A DNA stretch of 58,669 nt from Dehalococcoidia bacterium (GTDB lineage Bacteria > Chloroflexota > Dehalococcoidia > UBA6926): positions 1 to 58,669 of the forward strand of contig VXMO01000043.1 of assembly GCA_009841045.1 (NCBI GenBank), read 5' to 3'. A program made the translations under genes and the position numbers. Below are positions 16,309-25,135 of the stretch, piece by piece. The first letter of the stretch is position 1, and each line of letters starts with the position of its first letter. The notes beneath the pieces were generated by a model. The model saw only the letters and a list, made by a program, of their open reading frames with translations, made no database searches and had not been told where the DNA came from.

Positions 16309-17148
16309 ATGAAAAATGAACTTTATCGCTCAGTTTCGTGGCTCGGCTCAACCACACGCACGTATCTGACACACTCGGCCAGTAGATATCTCATCCTCGG
16401 CATCGCGGCAATCATCGCCGCCTTCCTTGCAGTTCAAACACTCACCCCTGCGGCAGCACAAGAGAATGTGAATTTGGCGGTAGATCAGGTTAGGTTGGTT
16501 CCCGTGGAGGGCACGCCAACTTCCGTTGACGTCGAACGCCCAGGCATTGTCCGCGCCACTATCCAAGGCTCGAATGTGAGGCTGGTAGGGCTGGCCGCGG
16601 GTCGCACGGATGTGACCGTCAAAAACGCGGCCGGTATGGATATTGCAACAATCACGGTTCGTGTCTCCGGACAGCCCCCTGCGGACACGCCAACACCAGT
16701 ACCGCCAACAGCCACACCAACACCGCCACCGCCAACGGCCACAGCCACACCACGACCGCCCACGCCGACCCCTACGCCGCCGGTGCCAACAAATACACCC
16801 ACACCGGAACCGGAGCCGGATCCGCCAACACCAACGCCCACGAATACACCGGCGCCCACAACACCACCACCTCCGACTCCTACCCCCACGCCCGAGCCTG
16901 AGGACGAGGGTGGCATTGGCATCGGAGCAATCATCGGTGGACTGATCGTCCTCGTCCTGCTCGGAATCGGCGCCTACTTCCTGCTCCGCAGGCGCGGAGA
17001 AGAGAACGGAGGCCCCGATATGGGCCCGCCGATGGATGACAATGGCGGTGACAACGGTGCCGCCGATGACGGTGGTGACGCTGTAGCCGACGACGCCAAC
17101 GGCGACGACAATGGCGATGGCGACGACGAGGAAGAAAACCGCCAGTAG
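16309..17148 (+). CDS. Cell-surface protein: Ig-like domain, Pro/Thr linker, C-terminal membrane anchor
   Basis: The 279-residue protein has an N-terminal signal/anchor (hydrophobic YLILGIAAIIAAFLAVQTL, about 27-45, then AAAQ). An Ig-like/BIG2-type beta domain follows (about 50-123, ending AGMDIATITVRVSG). A Pro/Thr-rich stalk of about 80 residues built from PTPTP-type repeats comes next. A transmembrane helix (GAIIGGLIVLVLLGIGAYFLL) ends in RRR, and a very acidic Asp/Asn/Gly tail closes the protein. The positive charges after the last helix place the tail inside the cell. It is expected to project from the membrane; its ligand is unknown. A strong intrinsic terminator follows 22 bp after the stop. 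Confidence 0.8.
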   Translation: MKNELYRSVSWLGSTTRTYLTHSASRYLILGIAAIIAAFLAVQTLTPAAAQENVNLAVDQVRLVPVEGTPTSVDVERPGIVRATIQGSNVRLVGLAAGRTDVTVKNAAGMDIATITVRVSGQPPADTPTPVPPTATPTPPPPTATATPRPPTPTPTPPVPTNTPTPEPEPDPPTPTPTNTPAPTTPPPPTPTPTPEPEDEGGIGIGAIIGGLIVLVLLGIGAYFLLRRRGEENGGPDMGPPMDDNGGDNGAADDGGDAVADDANGDDNGDGDDEEENRQ

Positions 17149-17170
17149 CCCCGCCTAACCCGCAACCAAA

Positions 17171-17205
17171 GAGGGCGCCTCAGTGAGGCGCCCTCTTCCT
17201 TTTTA
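17171..17205 (+). terminator. Intrinsic terminator
   Basis: GAGGGCGCCTC-AGT-GAGGCGCCCTC is a perfect 11-bp stem with 3-nt loop, followed by TTCCTTTTT. It ends the surface-protein transcript. Confidence 0.93.
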
Positions 17206-17280
17206 CTCTACCTAGCTACCTGTCATCCCAAGCGCAGACAAGAATCCAAGTCGGCTCAGCCACTCCCGTATCCCCACTCG

Positions 17281-17363
17281 TCATTCCTGCAGAAGCGGGA
17301 ATCCAGTACGGCGCGCAGCGCCGTCTCCTCCACCCGCCCCTCGACAGGCTCAGGGCGAGCGGG
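17281..17363. repeat. Dispersed palindromic repeat, copy 2
   Basis: Bases 17281-17328 match copy 1 at 45 of 48 positions. The third module is present in inverted orientation (CTCGACAGGCTCAGGGCGAG, 17340-17359). The copy lies between the terminator and the oxidoreductase gene. Confidence 0.85.
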
Positions 17364-17374
17364 CCAGATCTCCC

Positions 17375-19624
17375 CTACCCTCTCTCCCGCAGCGCCCGGT
17401 ATACAGCCTCCGCGGTGATTGGCAGGTCCCGGATCCGCACACCGATCGCGTCCTCAATCGCATTCGCAATCGCAGCCGCCGTCGGCGTGTTGGAACTCTC
17501 CCCGGCAGACTTAATGCTGTACGGCCCGGAGCCGCTCGGCGCTTCCACAAGCACCGTCCGCAGTTCAGGCAAATCACTAACAGTCGGAATCTTGAATTCT
17601 GCCAGGGACGGGTTGGTCACACGGCCGCTTTCGTCCACCTCCAGCGCCTCCATCAGCGTGAAGCCGATGGCCTGCACAACGCCGCCCTCAAGCTGCCCTT
17701 GGTGCCCGACCGGGTTGATAATCGTCCCCACATCGTGTGCCGTCGTGAATTTCTCCAACGTCACCTGCCCCGTATCCGGGTCCACGCGGACCTCCGCGAT
17801 CTGCGCCCCGAATGATGTCATGGGCGACGGCGACGTGTCCTGCACGTGCCCCCGCGCCACGACCGGCGTGCCCGCCCGTGCCACAAGATCGGCAATCTCT
17901 ATCGATTCACCGGAGTTCTCGTTGACGAGCTGCCCGTCCCGGGTCGCGATCGACTCCTCGTTCCAGCCGAGGAGTTCCGCCGCAAGCTGCTGCAAACGCT
18001 GCCGCGCCAACGATCCCGCCTCATGCCCTGCGACGGTGATGAGCCGCGTGGTGTGGCTGCCGCCGATGCCGGAGTCAAACGAGACGCTGTCCGTGTCACG
18101 CGGCACGACCCTGATTCGCTCAAACGGTACGCCTATCTCCTCGCTGACAACCTGCGCCAGGATCGTGTATTGCCCCGCTCCCTGCTCGAACAGCGGCGTT
18201 TCCACGGTCACGTCGCCGGAATCGAGAACGGTCACGGTCGCGTGGGTCTCGCCGCCTGGGGCACCGTGGTCCGCCATCGCCATCCCGCGCCCCACGTGCT
18301 GAGGCCTGGGGCGGTCGTATCCCGCCTCGGCGACAGCCGCCTCAAGCGTCTCACGCGCCCGCAGGTCAACGAAGTGATGCCCCGTCGGCGTCTCTTCACC
18401 CTCCCCAATCATGTTCGTCAGCCGGAAATCCAGCGGGTCCATGTCGATGGCCCGGGCGAGGGAGTCCATGTGCGACTCCGCCGCGAAGATCGACTGCGGC
18501 TCGCCCGGCGCGCGGTAGTGGCCGCCCGGCACGGAATTCGTATACACCTGCCAGGAATCAATGCGCACGTGCGGGATGCGGTACGGTCCGCCTGCCAAAT
18601 GCTGCGCCCCAACGAGGTTCGCAGTCGGCACCGGCTTGAATCCTCCGTACGCCCCGCTGTTCCAGAACGCCTCCGCGTGCCACGCAACCAGCGTGCCGTC
18701 CCGCGCAACGCCTGCGCGAATCCTGACCTCCCCGCCGTGGCGCGGGTTTGCCGCCTGCAGTTCTTCTACATAGTCCATCACTATCTTGACCGGACGACCG
18801 CCCGCGGCCATGGAAAGCGCGTAGGCCAAAGGCACATCCATGGAACTGCCCTTGCCGCCGAAATCACCGCCGATGTACGTCGGATTGACCTTCATGGAGT
18901 CGGCTGAGATGCCGTAGGCCTGCGACATCTGCGCGCGCATGTTGAACGGCGCCTTGTTGCTGGCCCAGATCTCCGCGCGACCGTCCGGTTCGGCCTTGAC
19001 GACGCAGTTGTGCGATTCAAGATAGGCCTGGTGCCCCTTGGACAGCGAGTAATCCGCCTCGATGATGACGTCCGCCTCTGCGAAACCCGCCTCCACGTCG
19101 CCCTTGTCCCACACCTGGTGCGCAAAGAGATTCAGATGCCGGCCCTCAACCTGCGCGGGCAAACCCTCGTACGAATTCAGATCGGGATGCAGAACGGGAG
19201 CATCATCGGCGCGAGCAGACCGCACATCTGCCACCACCGGCAGCTCCTCGTACTCAACCTCGATCAGTTCGAGCGCGGCATCCGCCAGATCCTTGGTTTC
19301 GGCTGCCACCGCCGCCACCTTATCCCCGATGAAGAGCGCCGTTCCCTGCGCGAGAACGGGGACATCATAGAGGCGTCGACCAATCCTCACTCCCTTAACG
19401 AGGGGATGATCTCCGGTCAGGACGGCGTGAACGCCGGTCAGGGCCTCCGCTTGTGACGTGTCAATGCTGACGATGCGGGCGTGGGGGTACGGGCTACGGA
19501 GCGCCCTGCCCCACAACATCTCCGGCAGCGTCACGTCCACCGTGTACTCCGCGCCGCCCGTGACCTTCTCCGGTCCGTCCTTGCGCGCAGTCGACTTGCC
19601 GAGTTCACGATACGCAGTCGTCAT
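17375..19624 (-). CDS. Xanthine dehydrogenase-family molybdopterin-binding subunit
   Basis: The 749-residue large subunit of a molybdenum hydroxylase has an N-terminal alpha/beta hammerhead domain (about 15-130) and then the Mo-cofactor-binding region. The latter holds GGDFGGKGS, the active-site loop GGHYRAPGEPQ and the C-terminal GEGx-type segment SAGESSNTPTAAAIANAIEDA. The active-site loop is neither the AYxCSFR of form I CO dehydrogenase nor the AYRGAGR of form II, so CO is not the expected substrate. The FAD and 2Fe-2S subunits that normally accompany it are absent on both sides. ATG 19624 has a GGGGGACC box upstream. It may pair with subunits encoded elsewhere. Confidence 0.9.
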   Translation of the reverse strand: MTTAYRELGKSTARKDGPEKVTGGAEYTVDVTLPEMLWGRALRSPYPHARIVSIDTSQAEALTGVHAVLTGDHPLVKGVRIGRRLYDVPVLAQGTALFIGDKVAAVAAETKDLADAALELIEVEYEELPVVADVRSARADDAPVLHPDLNSYEGLPAQVEGRHLNLFAHQVWDKGDVEAGFAEADVIIEADYSLSKGHQAYLESHNCVVKAEPDGRAEIWASNKAPFNMRAQMSQAYGISADSMKVNPTYIGGDFGGKGSSMDVPLAYALSMAAGGRPVKIVMDYVEELQAANPRHGGEVRIRAGVARDGTLVAWHAEAFWNSGAYGGFKPVPTANLVGAQHLAGGPYRIPHVRIDSWQVYTNSVPGGHYRAPGEPQSIFAAESHMDSLARAIDMDPLDFRLTNMIGEGEETPTGHHFVDLRARETLEAAVAEAGYDRPRPQHVGRGMAMADHGAPGGETHATVTVLDSGDVTVETPLFEQGAGQYTILAQVVSEEIGVPFERIRVVPRDTDSVSFDSGIGGSHTTRLITVAGHEAGSLARQRLQQLAAELLGWNEESIATRDGQLVNENSGESIEIADLVARAGTPVVARGHVQDTSPSPMTSFGAQIAEVRVDPDTGQVTLEKFTTAHDVGTIINPVGHQGQLEGGVVQAIGFTLMEALEVDESGRVTNPSLAEFKIPTVSDLPELRTVLVEAPSGSGPYSIKSAGESSNTPTAAAIANAIEDAIGVRIRDLPITAEAVYRALRERG

Positions 19625-19646
19625 TGGTAGGTCCCCCAGTTGAAAC

Positions 19647-19722
19647 TGGCTCCGCGGGTAGGACTCGAACCTACGACCAATCGGTTAACAGCCGACCGCT
19701 CTACCGACTGAGCTACCGCGGA
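19647..19722 (-). tRNA. tRNA-Asn (GTT)
   Basis: The minus-strand cloverleaf has acceptor TCCGCGG/CCGCGGA, anticodon loop CTGTTAA with GTT and T arm AGGTTCGAGTCCT. CCA is encoded (19647-19649). A minus-strand TATACT at 19733-19738 lies just upstream and is its likely -10. Confidence 0.97.
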
Positions 19723-19762
19723 GCGCCATTCCAGTATAGTTGATGGTACGGAGGTAATACCC

Positions 19763-20566
19763 GTGCCCCAGATTGCATTCATAGGCGGCGGAGTCATGGC
19801 GGAAGCCATGATTACCGCCATCATTCAGAACGATGTTGCCGTGCCCACCGAGATTACTGTTGGTGAGATCGATGGCGAGCGGCGCGATTACCTTGCTCAG
19901 AAACATGGCGTCCACGTAGTCGCCGACAACTATGACGCGGCCAAGATTGTCTCCAACGGGTTTGCTATTATCGCGCTCAAACCCCAGCACATTGGCGTCT
20001 TGTCCGATCTCAAGAGGGGAAACTTTGTCCCGGGCCCCTATCTCTCCATCGCCGCCGGAGTCCGCCTCGACAAGCTGCGTGAACTGACGGGCTGCGAGCA
20101 GATTGTTCGCGTCATGCCCAACACTCCCGCGCAGATCGGCCACGGCATGAGCGTGTGGACCGCGACGCCGGAAGTAACTCACCCTCAGCGTGACATGGCG
20201 CGCCGGATTCTTGGCGCAATGGGACGTGAACTGGAAGTCCACGATGAGCACTACATCGACATGGCGACTGCGCTAAGCGGAAGCGGGCCCGGGTACGTGT
20301 TTCTCTTCCTTGAGGCCCTCATTGACGCCGGCGTCCACATTGGCCTCCCGCGCGACCAGGCGGAACTCCTTGCCCGGCAGACACTGCTTGGCTCCGCCGC
20401 GCTCGCCGACCAATCAGGCACGCATCCCGCAACGCTCCGCAATATGGTCACGTCCCCCGGCGGCACTACCGCAGAGGGCATCGCCGCCCTCGAGGACGGC
20501 GGCATTAGGGCCACGGTCACGGCGGCGGTCATCGCGGCATATGAGAAATCTCGACGGCTGTCCTAA
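19763..20566 (+). CDS. proC: Pyrroline-5-carboxylate reductase
   Basis: The 267-residue enzyme reduces pyrroline-5-carboxylate to proline with NAD(P)H. It has the N-terminal Rossmann motif IAFIGGGVMAEAM, VMPNTPAQIG, and the C-terminal SGSGPGYVFLFLEALIDAGV dimer/active-site helix plus the TSPGGTTAEGI signature. GTG 19763 is the start, with GGAGGT at 7-nt spacing. Its stop overlaps the next start (TAATG), linking it to yggT, a very common pairing. Confidence 0.96.
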   Translation: MPQIAFIGGGVMAEAMITAIIQNDVAVPTEITVGEIDGERRDYLAQKHGVHVVADNYDAAKIVSNGFAIIALKPQHIGVLSDLKRGNFVPGPYLSIAAGVRLDKLRELTGCEQIVRVMPNTPAQIGHGMSVWTATPEVTHPQRDMARRILGAMGRELEVHDEHYIDMATALSGSGPGYVFLFLEALIDAGVHIGLPRDQAELLARQTLLGSAALADQSGTHPATLRNMVTSPGGTTAEGIAALEDGGIRATVTAAVIAAYEKSRRLS

Positions 20567-20817
20567 TGGAATTCATCACAACCTTTATCTACTTCCTCGC
20601 CCAGGCCCTCACCATCGCCATCTTCGCGCGGGCGATTCTCTCGTGGTTTCCGAACGTAAGCAACGATAACCCGCTCGTGGCGTTGGTCTATCAGGTAACC
20701 GAACCCATCCTTGCTCCTCTCCGCAGCGTCATCCCGCTTGTCGGAATGATTGACATCACACCGCTCGTAGCAATCATCACCCTCCAGCTCATCGCGAACA
20801 TCGTCAGCCGCGTCTAG
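20566..20817 (+). CDS. YggT family membrane protein
   Basis: The 83-residue protein has two hydrophobic segments flanking the family core (ARAILSWFPNVSNDNP; TEPILAPLRSVIP). YggT proteins are small inner-membrane proteins associated with osmotic shock or cell-division gene clusters; the biochemical role is unclear. It begins within the proC stop codon, so it is translationally coupled to proC. Confidence 0.92.
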   Translation: MEFITTFIYFLAQALTIAIFARAILSWFPNVSNDNPLVALVYQVTEPILAPLRSVIPLVGMIDITPLVAIITLQLIANIVSRV

Positions 20818-20901
20818 CCTCCCGTCATTCCCCTTTGCAGTCATAAACGCGTGCTATGATACGGAATCTGAAATCGGTCATTTCGGTACCAAGGGGACCT
20901 G

Positions 20902-22221
20902 ATGTCTGAGAGCGCCGCCGCGCAGGAAATGGGACTTTTTCATCGCTATACCGCGGCGCTCAAATACAGCGACTACCGCCGATTCTGGCTCTCCGCCACC
21001 TTTGCCGCTGCCGGCGTCTGGGGTCTCATCGCCGCCCGGGGCGTCCTTGCCTTCGATATCTCTGACGAGTCCTCGTTCTGGGTCGGGGTCACGACGTTCG
21101 CCGCGTTGATCCCCTTTGTAGTTGTGCCGCCGTTCAGCGGCGTGCTGGCGGACAAGTTTGACAGACGATATCTCATCGCCGTTGCCCATTCAGTCAACGT
21201 GCTTTTGGCGCTGCTGCTTGTGCAACTCTACTTCTCTGAAGCGATTGAGCTTTGGCACCTGCCCGTCGTGTCACTCTTGAGCGGGATAGCGCGCGGCGTG
21301 CAGATGCCGACCCAAAACGCTCTGGTGCCGAATCTGGTGAGCAGGGATGACCTTCTCAATGCCATATCACTCAACAACATCTCTTTGCAGGGCTCGCGCC
21401 TGGTCGGCGGGGCGGCCGTGGGGCTGCTCGCCGTCGTCAGCGAGGAAAGCATCGGCATCGCCTTTGCACTCGCCGCAGGAGGCTACACCGTCGCAACCAT
21501 TATGATCCTGACCATCCGCACGGCGTCTTCCGGCGCAATCCAGCAGGGCGACTCCATCTGGACAATTTTCACGGCCGGCGTGGTGTACGCATGGAAAACG
21601 CCGACAGTCGGCCTCATGCTCCTCTTGGTGGCCTTCCACTGCGGCTTGACGATGGGCTTTGAATCAATTCTGCCCCTGCACGGGAAGGTGAAGTGGGCAG
21701 CAGCGGACACGGCGCTCCCCTATTTCCTGGCGGCATTCGGCCTTGGCGCGATATTCGGCGTCATGACCATCGCCGGCATCCGCAGCGACCGCGGCAAGGG
21801 CATCGCCCTGCTTATCTCCGCCGCAGGAAGTTCCATCGGCGTGCTGGTCTTGGGATTCGCCCCGTCACAGTCATCCGGCCTCGTCGGCGCATTCATCATG
21901 GGGCTTACCCAGGCGCCCTTTATGTCCCTGACCATCACCTACATCCAGGGCGTCGTGCCGGATGCAATCCGCGGCCGTGTCTCAAGCCTGTTTGCCATGT
22001 CGGCGCTCAGCTTGATGGCGATCCTCAATGCCGTTTTCGGATTCGTAGCGGACATCGTCGGTTCCGTTCCTGTTCTCCTCGTGTCGGGGACGGTGTTCAT
22101 CGTCGTTGTTATCCTCGCCATGATGTTTGTCACGAAACTACGCCGTGTGATGCTCGAGGGATTCAGTGTCGGTGTCCAGACGAGCGCTCCTGCCCCGGCT
22201 CCGAGCGGCGGCTCAAAATAG
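20902..22221 (+). CDS. MFS transporter (EntS-like, MFS_3)
   Basis: A 439-residue 12-helix major facilitator. It has an N-terminal juxtamembrane YSDYRRFWLS, a loop-2/3 motif GVLADKFDRR and the MPTQNALVPNLVSRDDLLNAI segment typical of the EntS/macrolide-efflux-like subgroup. It probably exports a small organic compound. AAGGGGA lies before ATG 20902; TATGAT at 20855-20860 may be its -10. It is related in type to the two MFS genes at 52.2-55.0 kb. Confidence 0.9.
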   Translation: MSESAAAQEMGLFHRYTAALKYSDYRRFWLSATFAAAGVWGLIAARGVLAFDISDESSFWVGVTTFAALIPFVVVPPFSGVLADKFDRRYLIAVAHSVNVLLALLLVQLYFSEAIELWHLPVVSLLSGIARGVQMPTQNALVPNLVSRDDLLNAISLNNISLQGSRLVGGAAVGLLAVVSEESIGIAFALAAGGYTVATIMILTIRTASSGAIQQGDSIWTIFTAGVVYAWKTPTVGLMLLLVAFHCGLTMGFESILPLHGKVKWAAADTALPYFLAAFGLGAIFGVMTIAGIRSDRGKGIALLISAAGSSIGVLVLGFAPSQSSGLVGAFIMGLTQAPFMSLTITYIQGVVPDAIRGRVSSLFAMSALSLMAILNAVFGFVADIVGSVPVLLVSGTVFIVVVILAMMFVTKLRRVMLEGFSVGVQTSAPAPAPSGGSK

Positions 22222-22227
22222 CCTACC

Positions 22228-22254
22228 CGTTCGCCCTGGGCCTGTCGAAGAGCG
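22228..22254. repeat. Fragment of the GCCTGTCGAAG repeat module
   Basis: CGTTCGCCCTGGGCCTGTCG plus AAGAGCG is a degenerate copy of the third module of the element at 15721-15794, immediately after the MFS stop codon. Confidence 0.55.
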
Positions 22255-22371
22255 CCACTTTCCGCCGCGAGTGGTAGAATTGACGGTGGTTGCAATGAAC
22301 GGTGAGGACTCTCGCCGCAGGTCAACCGAATGGCATCGAATGGCGGGAAACATGATGTCGGGGGGTGTGCA

Positions 22372-22704
22372 ATGAGCGAGCGCGAGCTCCTGAAGGGAAG
22401 CACGGATTCCCTTTTCCTGGCGCTGCTGAGCGAACGGCCGATGTACGGCTATGAAATCCTCAGGGAAGTGGAACGCCGCTCTGATGGGTATTTCTCCATG
22501 AAAGAGGGCACCCTATATCCCGCCCTCCACCGCCTGGAACGCGACGGCCTCATTGAGGGCTTATGGCGCACGTCTCCTGGCGGACAATACCGCCGCTATT
22601 ACGCCATCTCCAATCACGGCCTCCAGCGCCTGGAGCAGCGTCGAGTGGAATGGCTCAACTTCTCACGCGCCGTCAACATGGTCATCACAGGCTCCACGCC
22701 GTAG
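22372..22704 (+). CDS. PadR-family transcriptional regulator
   Basis: The 110-residue winged-helix regulator contains LFLALLSERPMYGYEILREV, SMKEGTLYPALHRLERDGLI and a basic beta-wing GGQYRRYYAIS. ATG 22372 is used, preceded by GGGGGGTG. PadR genes of this short type commonly precede a membrane protein with an HAAS domain, exactly as seen 14 bp downstream. Confidence 0.92.
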   Translation: MSERELLKGSTDSLFLALLSERPMYGYEILREVERRSDGYFSMKEGTLYPALHRLERDGLIEGLWRTSPGGQYRRYYAISNHGLQRLEQRRVEWLNFSRAVNMVITGSTP

Positions 22705-22718
22705 CAACCCACACGGAC

Positions 22719-23684
22719 ATGCCGTCACCGAGCAGCATCTCCAGTCCCATCCACGCGCTGACGAGCCAGGTTCTCACGAAAATCCGGTCTCGCCGTAGCG
22801 TGTTGCGGGAGTTGGCAGACCACATCGAAGACCACAGTAGCACCCTGCGTGAACGAGGTGTTGAACCGACAGAGGCGAGGGCGCAGGCGGTTCGCGCCTT
22901 CGGCGATGCCCGTACCGTCGCAGCCCAGGTGGAGCGCATCCGAAACCAGGGATCGTGGCCGGACGTGGCAATGTCCGCGTTCCCAAGTCTGTTCGTCGCC
23001 ATTCTCTTTGTATCAAACCGCTGGCTGGAACTGGAATGGATCGTCGGCACAGCTGCCGTCGCAATGATTGTCAGCGTCTTGGGCGTCTATCGATTCGGGC
23101 GTCGTGCTTGGGTCTTCTCGTGGCTCGGATATGCCCTCTTCCCCATCCTGCTCATCAGCATGGTCAGCCTCGGATCGACTGCCCACGCTGCGTGGAGCGT
23201 CTTGAGCGGCGGTTACGAAGCCCGTGATCCATTGAGTTGGATCCTTGGAATCGGGTTGGGTGTCGCTGGCCTCGTCATAATTGTTGCGTTGATGGCGTGG
23301 CTCAGCCGCAAGGACTGGATTCACGCCATGCTTGTGGTACTGCCGATGGCACTATTGTCCGTCGCTATCCTCGCATTTGATCGAGGCGTCTACACAACGA
23401 TTGAGCAAGCGCAAGCACAGAACGCGGTGCTATTCGGCGCGTTTGCCATAGTTGTCGCAGCCGCCGTCAGGATGACGGACCGCCTGTTCAAGATAGGGCT
23501 GTTGGCGGCCTCCCTCCCACTTGGTTTCCTCCTGATCTCCGGCGGTATCGACATCGGTCTGCGCATCATCGTGACGGCAGCCCTTTTAATACCTGCCTTG
23601 CTTCTCATCATCGCGCCCTATGTCGTCACCCTTCGGGAACCGGACACGGACGAGCGCCTTGAGCACAGCGCGTGGCCACGATAG
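22719..23684 (+). CDS. HAAS-domain integral membrane protein
   Basis: The 321-residue protein has an N-terminal soluble domain of the HAAS/permease-prefix type (VLRELADHIEDHSSTLRERG through RAFGDARTVAAQVERI, about 30-80). About seven hydrophobic segments follow (from MSAFPSLFVAILFVS to IVTAALLIPALLLIIAPYVV). ATG 22719 is the first start clear of the padR gene; no strong ribosome binding site is visible, so coupling to padR is likely. PadR/HAAS pairs are viewed as small signalling or envelope-stress modules; the precise role is unknown. Confidence 0.8.
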   Translation: MPSPSSISSPIHALTSQVLTKIRSRRSVLRELADHIEDHSSTLRERGVEPTEARAQAVRAFGDARTVAAQVERIRNQGSWPDVAMSAFPSLFVAILFVSNRWLELEWIVGTAAVAMIVSVLGVYRFGRRAWVFSWLGYALFPILLISMVSLGSTAHAAWSVLSGGYEARDPLSWILGIGLGVAGLVIIVALMAWLSRKDWIHAMLVVLPMALLSVAILAFDRGVYTTIEQAQAQNAVLFGAFAIVVAAAVRMTDRLFKIGLLAASLPLGFLLISGGIDIGLRIIVTAALLIPALLLIIAPYVVTLREPDTDERLEHSAWPR

Positions 23685-23720
23685 GTCCAAACCAACGCTG
23701 ATGTGATTCCCTGATCGACA

Positions 23721-24398
23721 GTGACATACATAGCAGCGTTCATTCTCGGATACGTCATCGGCGCGGCGCCCATCATCTACTTTGTCGCGCGAGCGCGCGG
23801 CATTGATCTGCATTCCGTTGGCACGGGTAACATCGGCGCGGGCAACCTTTGGCGCCACTCCGGCATGGTCATTGGCATGCTGTCCGTCATCATCGAGGTG
23901 GGCAAGGGCACGCTTGCTGCCCTGCTCGCTGCCAATCTTCTTCCGGGTGATGATACGCAGTGGCTCCTCGTGGCCGGGGGTGTTGGAGCTGTCGTCGGAC
24001 AGATGTGGCCTGTGACGCTCCGCTTCCAGGGTGGAAGAGGCAACGGCACGGCTGCCGGCGCTTTGGTCGCAATTGACCCGTTCGCGTTTGTGTTCGGCTT
24101 CGGCATCTTCCTGTTGTTTGGCGCAAGGAAAATCATTCGAAATGTGTTGCCGAAGGTCGCTTCGGCCCCGCCGAGCCGCATCATTCCGGTTGCCGTTATT
24201 GGAGGCATGAGCGTGTACACAATTGCGGCACTCGCCCTCAGTGAGAATGCAGCCGCAATCGCCGGAGCTGTCGTGCTTGGATTGACCTTCATACGCCGCG
24301 CGACCGCCCCATGGCCCCCCGACCCCGAAACCGGCGAGGCCCCTGAGCGTTCCCTGTTTGCCATCCTAATCTACGACCGGCCAAACTCCGGCCAATGA
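23721..24398 (+). CDS. plsY: Glycerol-3-phosphate acyltransferase PlsY
   Basis: The 225-residue membrane enzyme acylates glycerol-3-phosphate from acyl-phosphate, the first step of phospholipid synthesis. Family motifs are all present: VGTGNIGAGNLWRHSG, the VGKGTLAALLA lysine-glycine motif and FQGGRGNGTAAG. GTG 23721 starts the protein. It is longer at the C-terminus than most PlsY proteins, with a Pro-rich cytoplasmic tail. It overlaps the downstream kinase gene by 4 nt (ATGA). Confidence 0.92.
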   Translation: MTYIAAFILGYVIGAAPIIYFVARARGIDLHSVGTGNIGAGNLWRHSGMVIGMLSVIIEVGKGTLAALLAANLLPGDDTQWLLVAGGVGAVVGQMWPVTLRFQGGRGNGTAAGALVAIDPFAFVFGFGIFLLFGARKIIRNVLPKVASAPPSRIIPVAVIGGMSVYTIAALALSENAAAIAGAVVLGLTFIRRATAPWPPDPETGEAPERSLFAILIYDRPNSGQ

Positions 24399-25021
24399 CT
24401 GAGACTCGCGGCTCAAGTCAGATTCTCCCAACCTCGCGCCGCGATCAAGACGCTGAAGCTCTTTATCGGGGCCTGGGCGACCTCCCGACTCCACCCGGAC
24501 ACCCTTCCCTCGTCCTGCTATCAGGGCTGCCCGGGAGCGGCAAGTCTCATTTCTGTCGAGAGCTGGTACAGCTTGCGCCATCACTCGTCGTGCTGGAAAG
24601 TGACGCGCTACGAGAAATCCTGTTCTCTCACCCAACGCACGGGGGATCAGAGAACGCTCGACTATTCCCCGCAGTTCACCGTCTCCTTGAACGGCTACTC
24701 CGTATAGGGCATCAAGTAGCCGTAGACGCCACCAATCTGAGAAGACGGAATCGAAAGATGCTCTACGACATAGCAATTCGGGTTGGCGCTCCGTTGGTGA
24801 TTATTGAGACGACCGCGCCGGAAGATATGATCCGGCAACGCCTGTCTCAGAGAGAGGCGGACATCGCCGCCGATCGCCAAACCGACGACGTCTCAACCGC
24901 CGGAAACGATGTGTATGACCGCATGATTCAGACTGCCCAGCCTATCCGCCACGACCACATCACCGTCGATACGTCACAGGACATCACTCCCGCCCTTCGG
25001 CAAATCGCCGCTCAACTCTGA
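24395..25021 (+). CDS. P-loop kinase (AAA_33 / polynucleotide-kinase-like)
   Basis: The 208-residue protein has Walker A GLPGSGKS (about 47-54), VLESDALREILF, VAVDATNLRRRNR and an RxxxR-type lid (RQRLSQREADIAADRQTDD). This is the pattern of small predicted kinases related to T4 polynucleotide kinase and zeta toxins. The DATN motif suggests a hydroxyl-phosphorylating kinase; no antitoxin gene accompanies it. It is translationally coupled to plsY. Confidence 0.82.
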   Translation: MTETRGSSQILPTSRRDQDAEALYRGLGDLPTPPGHPSLVLLSGLPGSGKSHFCRELVQLAPSLVVLESDALREILFSHPTHGGSENARLFPAVHRLLERLLRIGHQVAVDATNLRRRNRKMLYDIAIRVGAPLVIIETTAPEDMIRQRLSQREADIAADRQTDDVSTAGNDVYDRMIQTAQPIRHDHITVDTSQDITPALRQIAAQL

Positions 25022-25052
25022 CCCAGTCTCAAGTCCACTACGCATAACTCGC

Positions 25053-25058
25053 TATAAT
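25053..25058 (+). promoter_or_regulatory. Candidate -10 element of pepA
   Basis: A perfect TATAAT lies 78 bp before the pepA start, without a clear -35 at the usual distance. Confidence 0.4.
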
Positions 25059-25135
25059 CGCCAAACAAACCTCTACAGGGTACAATCCCTCTTCGCGTAA
25101 GTAAGAGCACGCATGGCGTTTAAGGAGAATTCCAA

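Noticed and set aside
17415-18907. Long plus-strand frames opposite the molybdopterin subunit
   Set aside because: Shadow frames of a high-GC gene, without start signals or recognisable motifs.
24395-25021. Zeta-type toxin
   Set aside because: The P-loop kinase pattern is compatible, but there is no antitoxin partner and the gene is translationally coupled to plsY.
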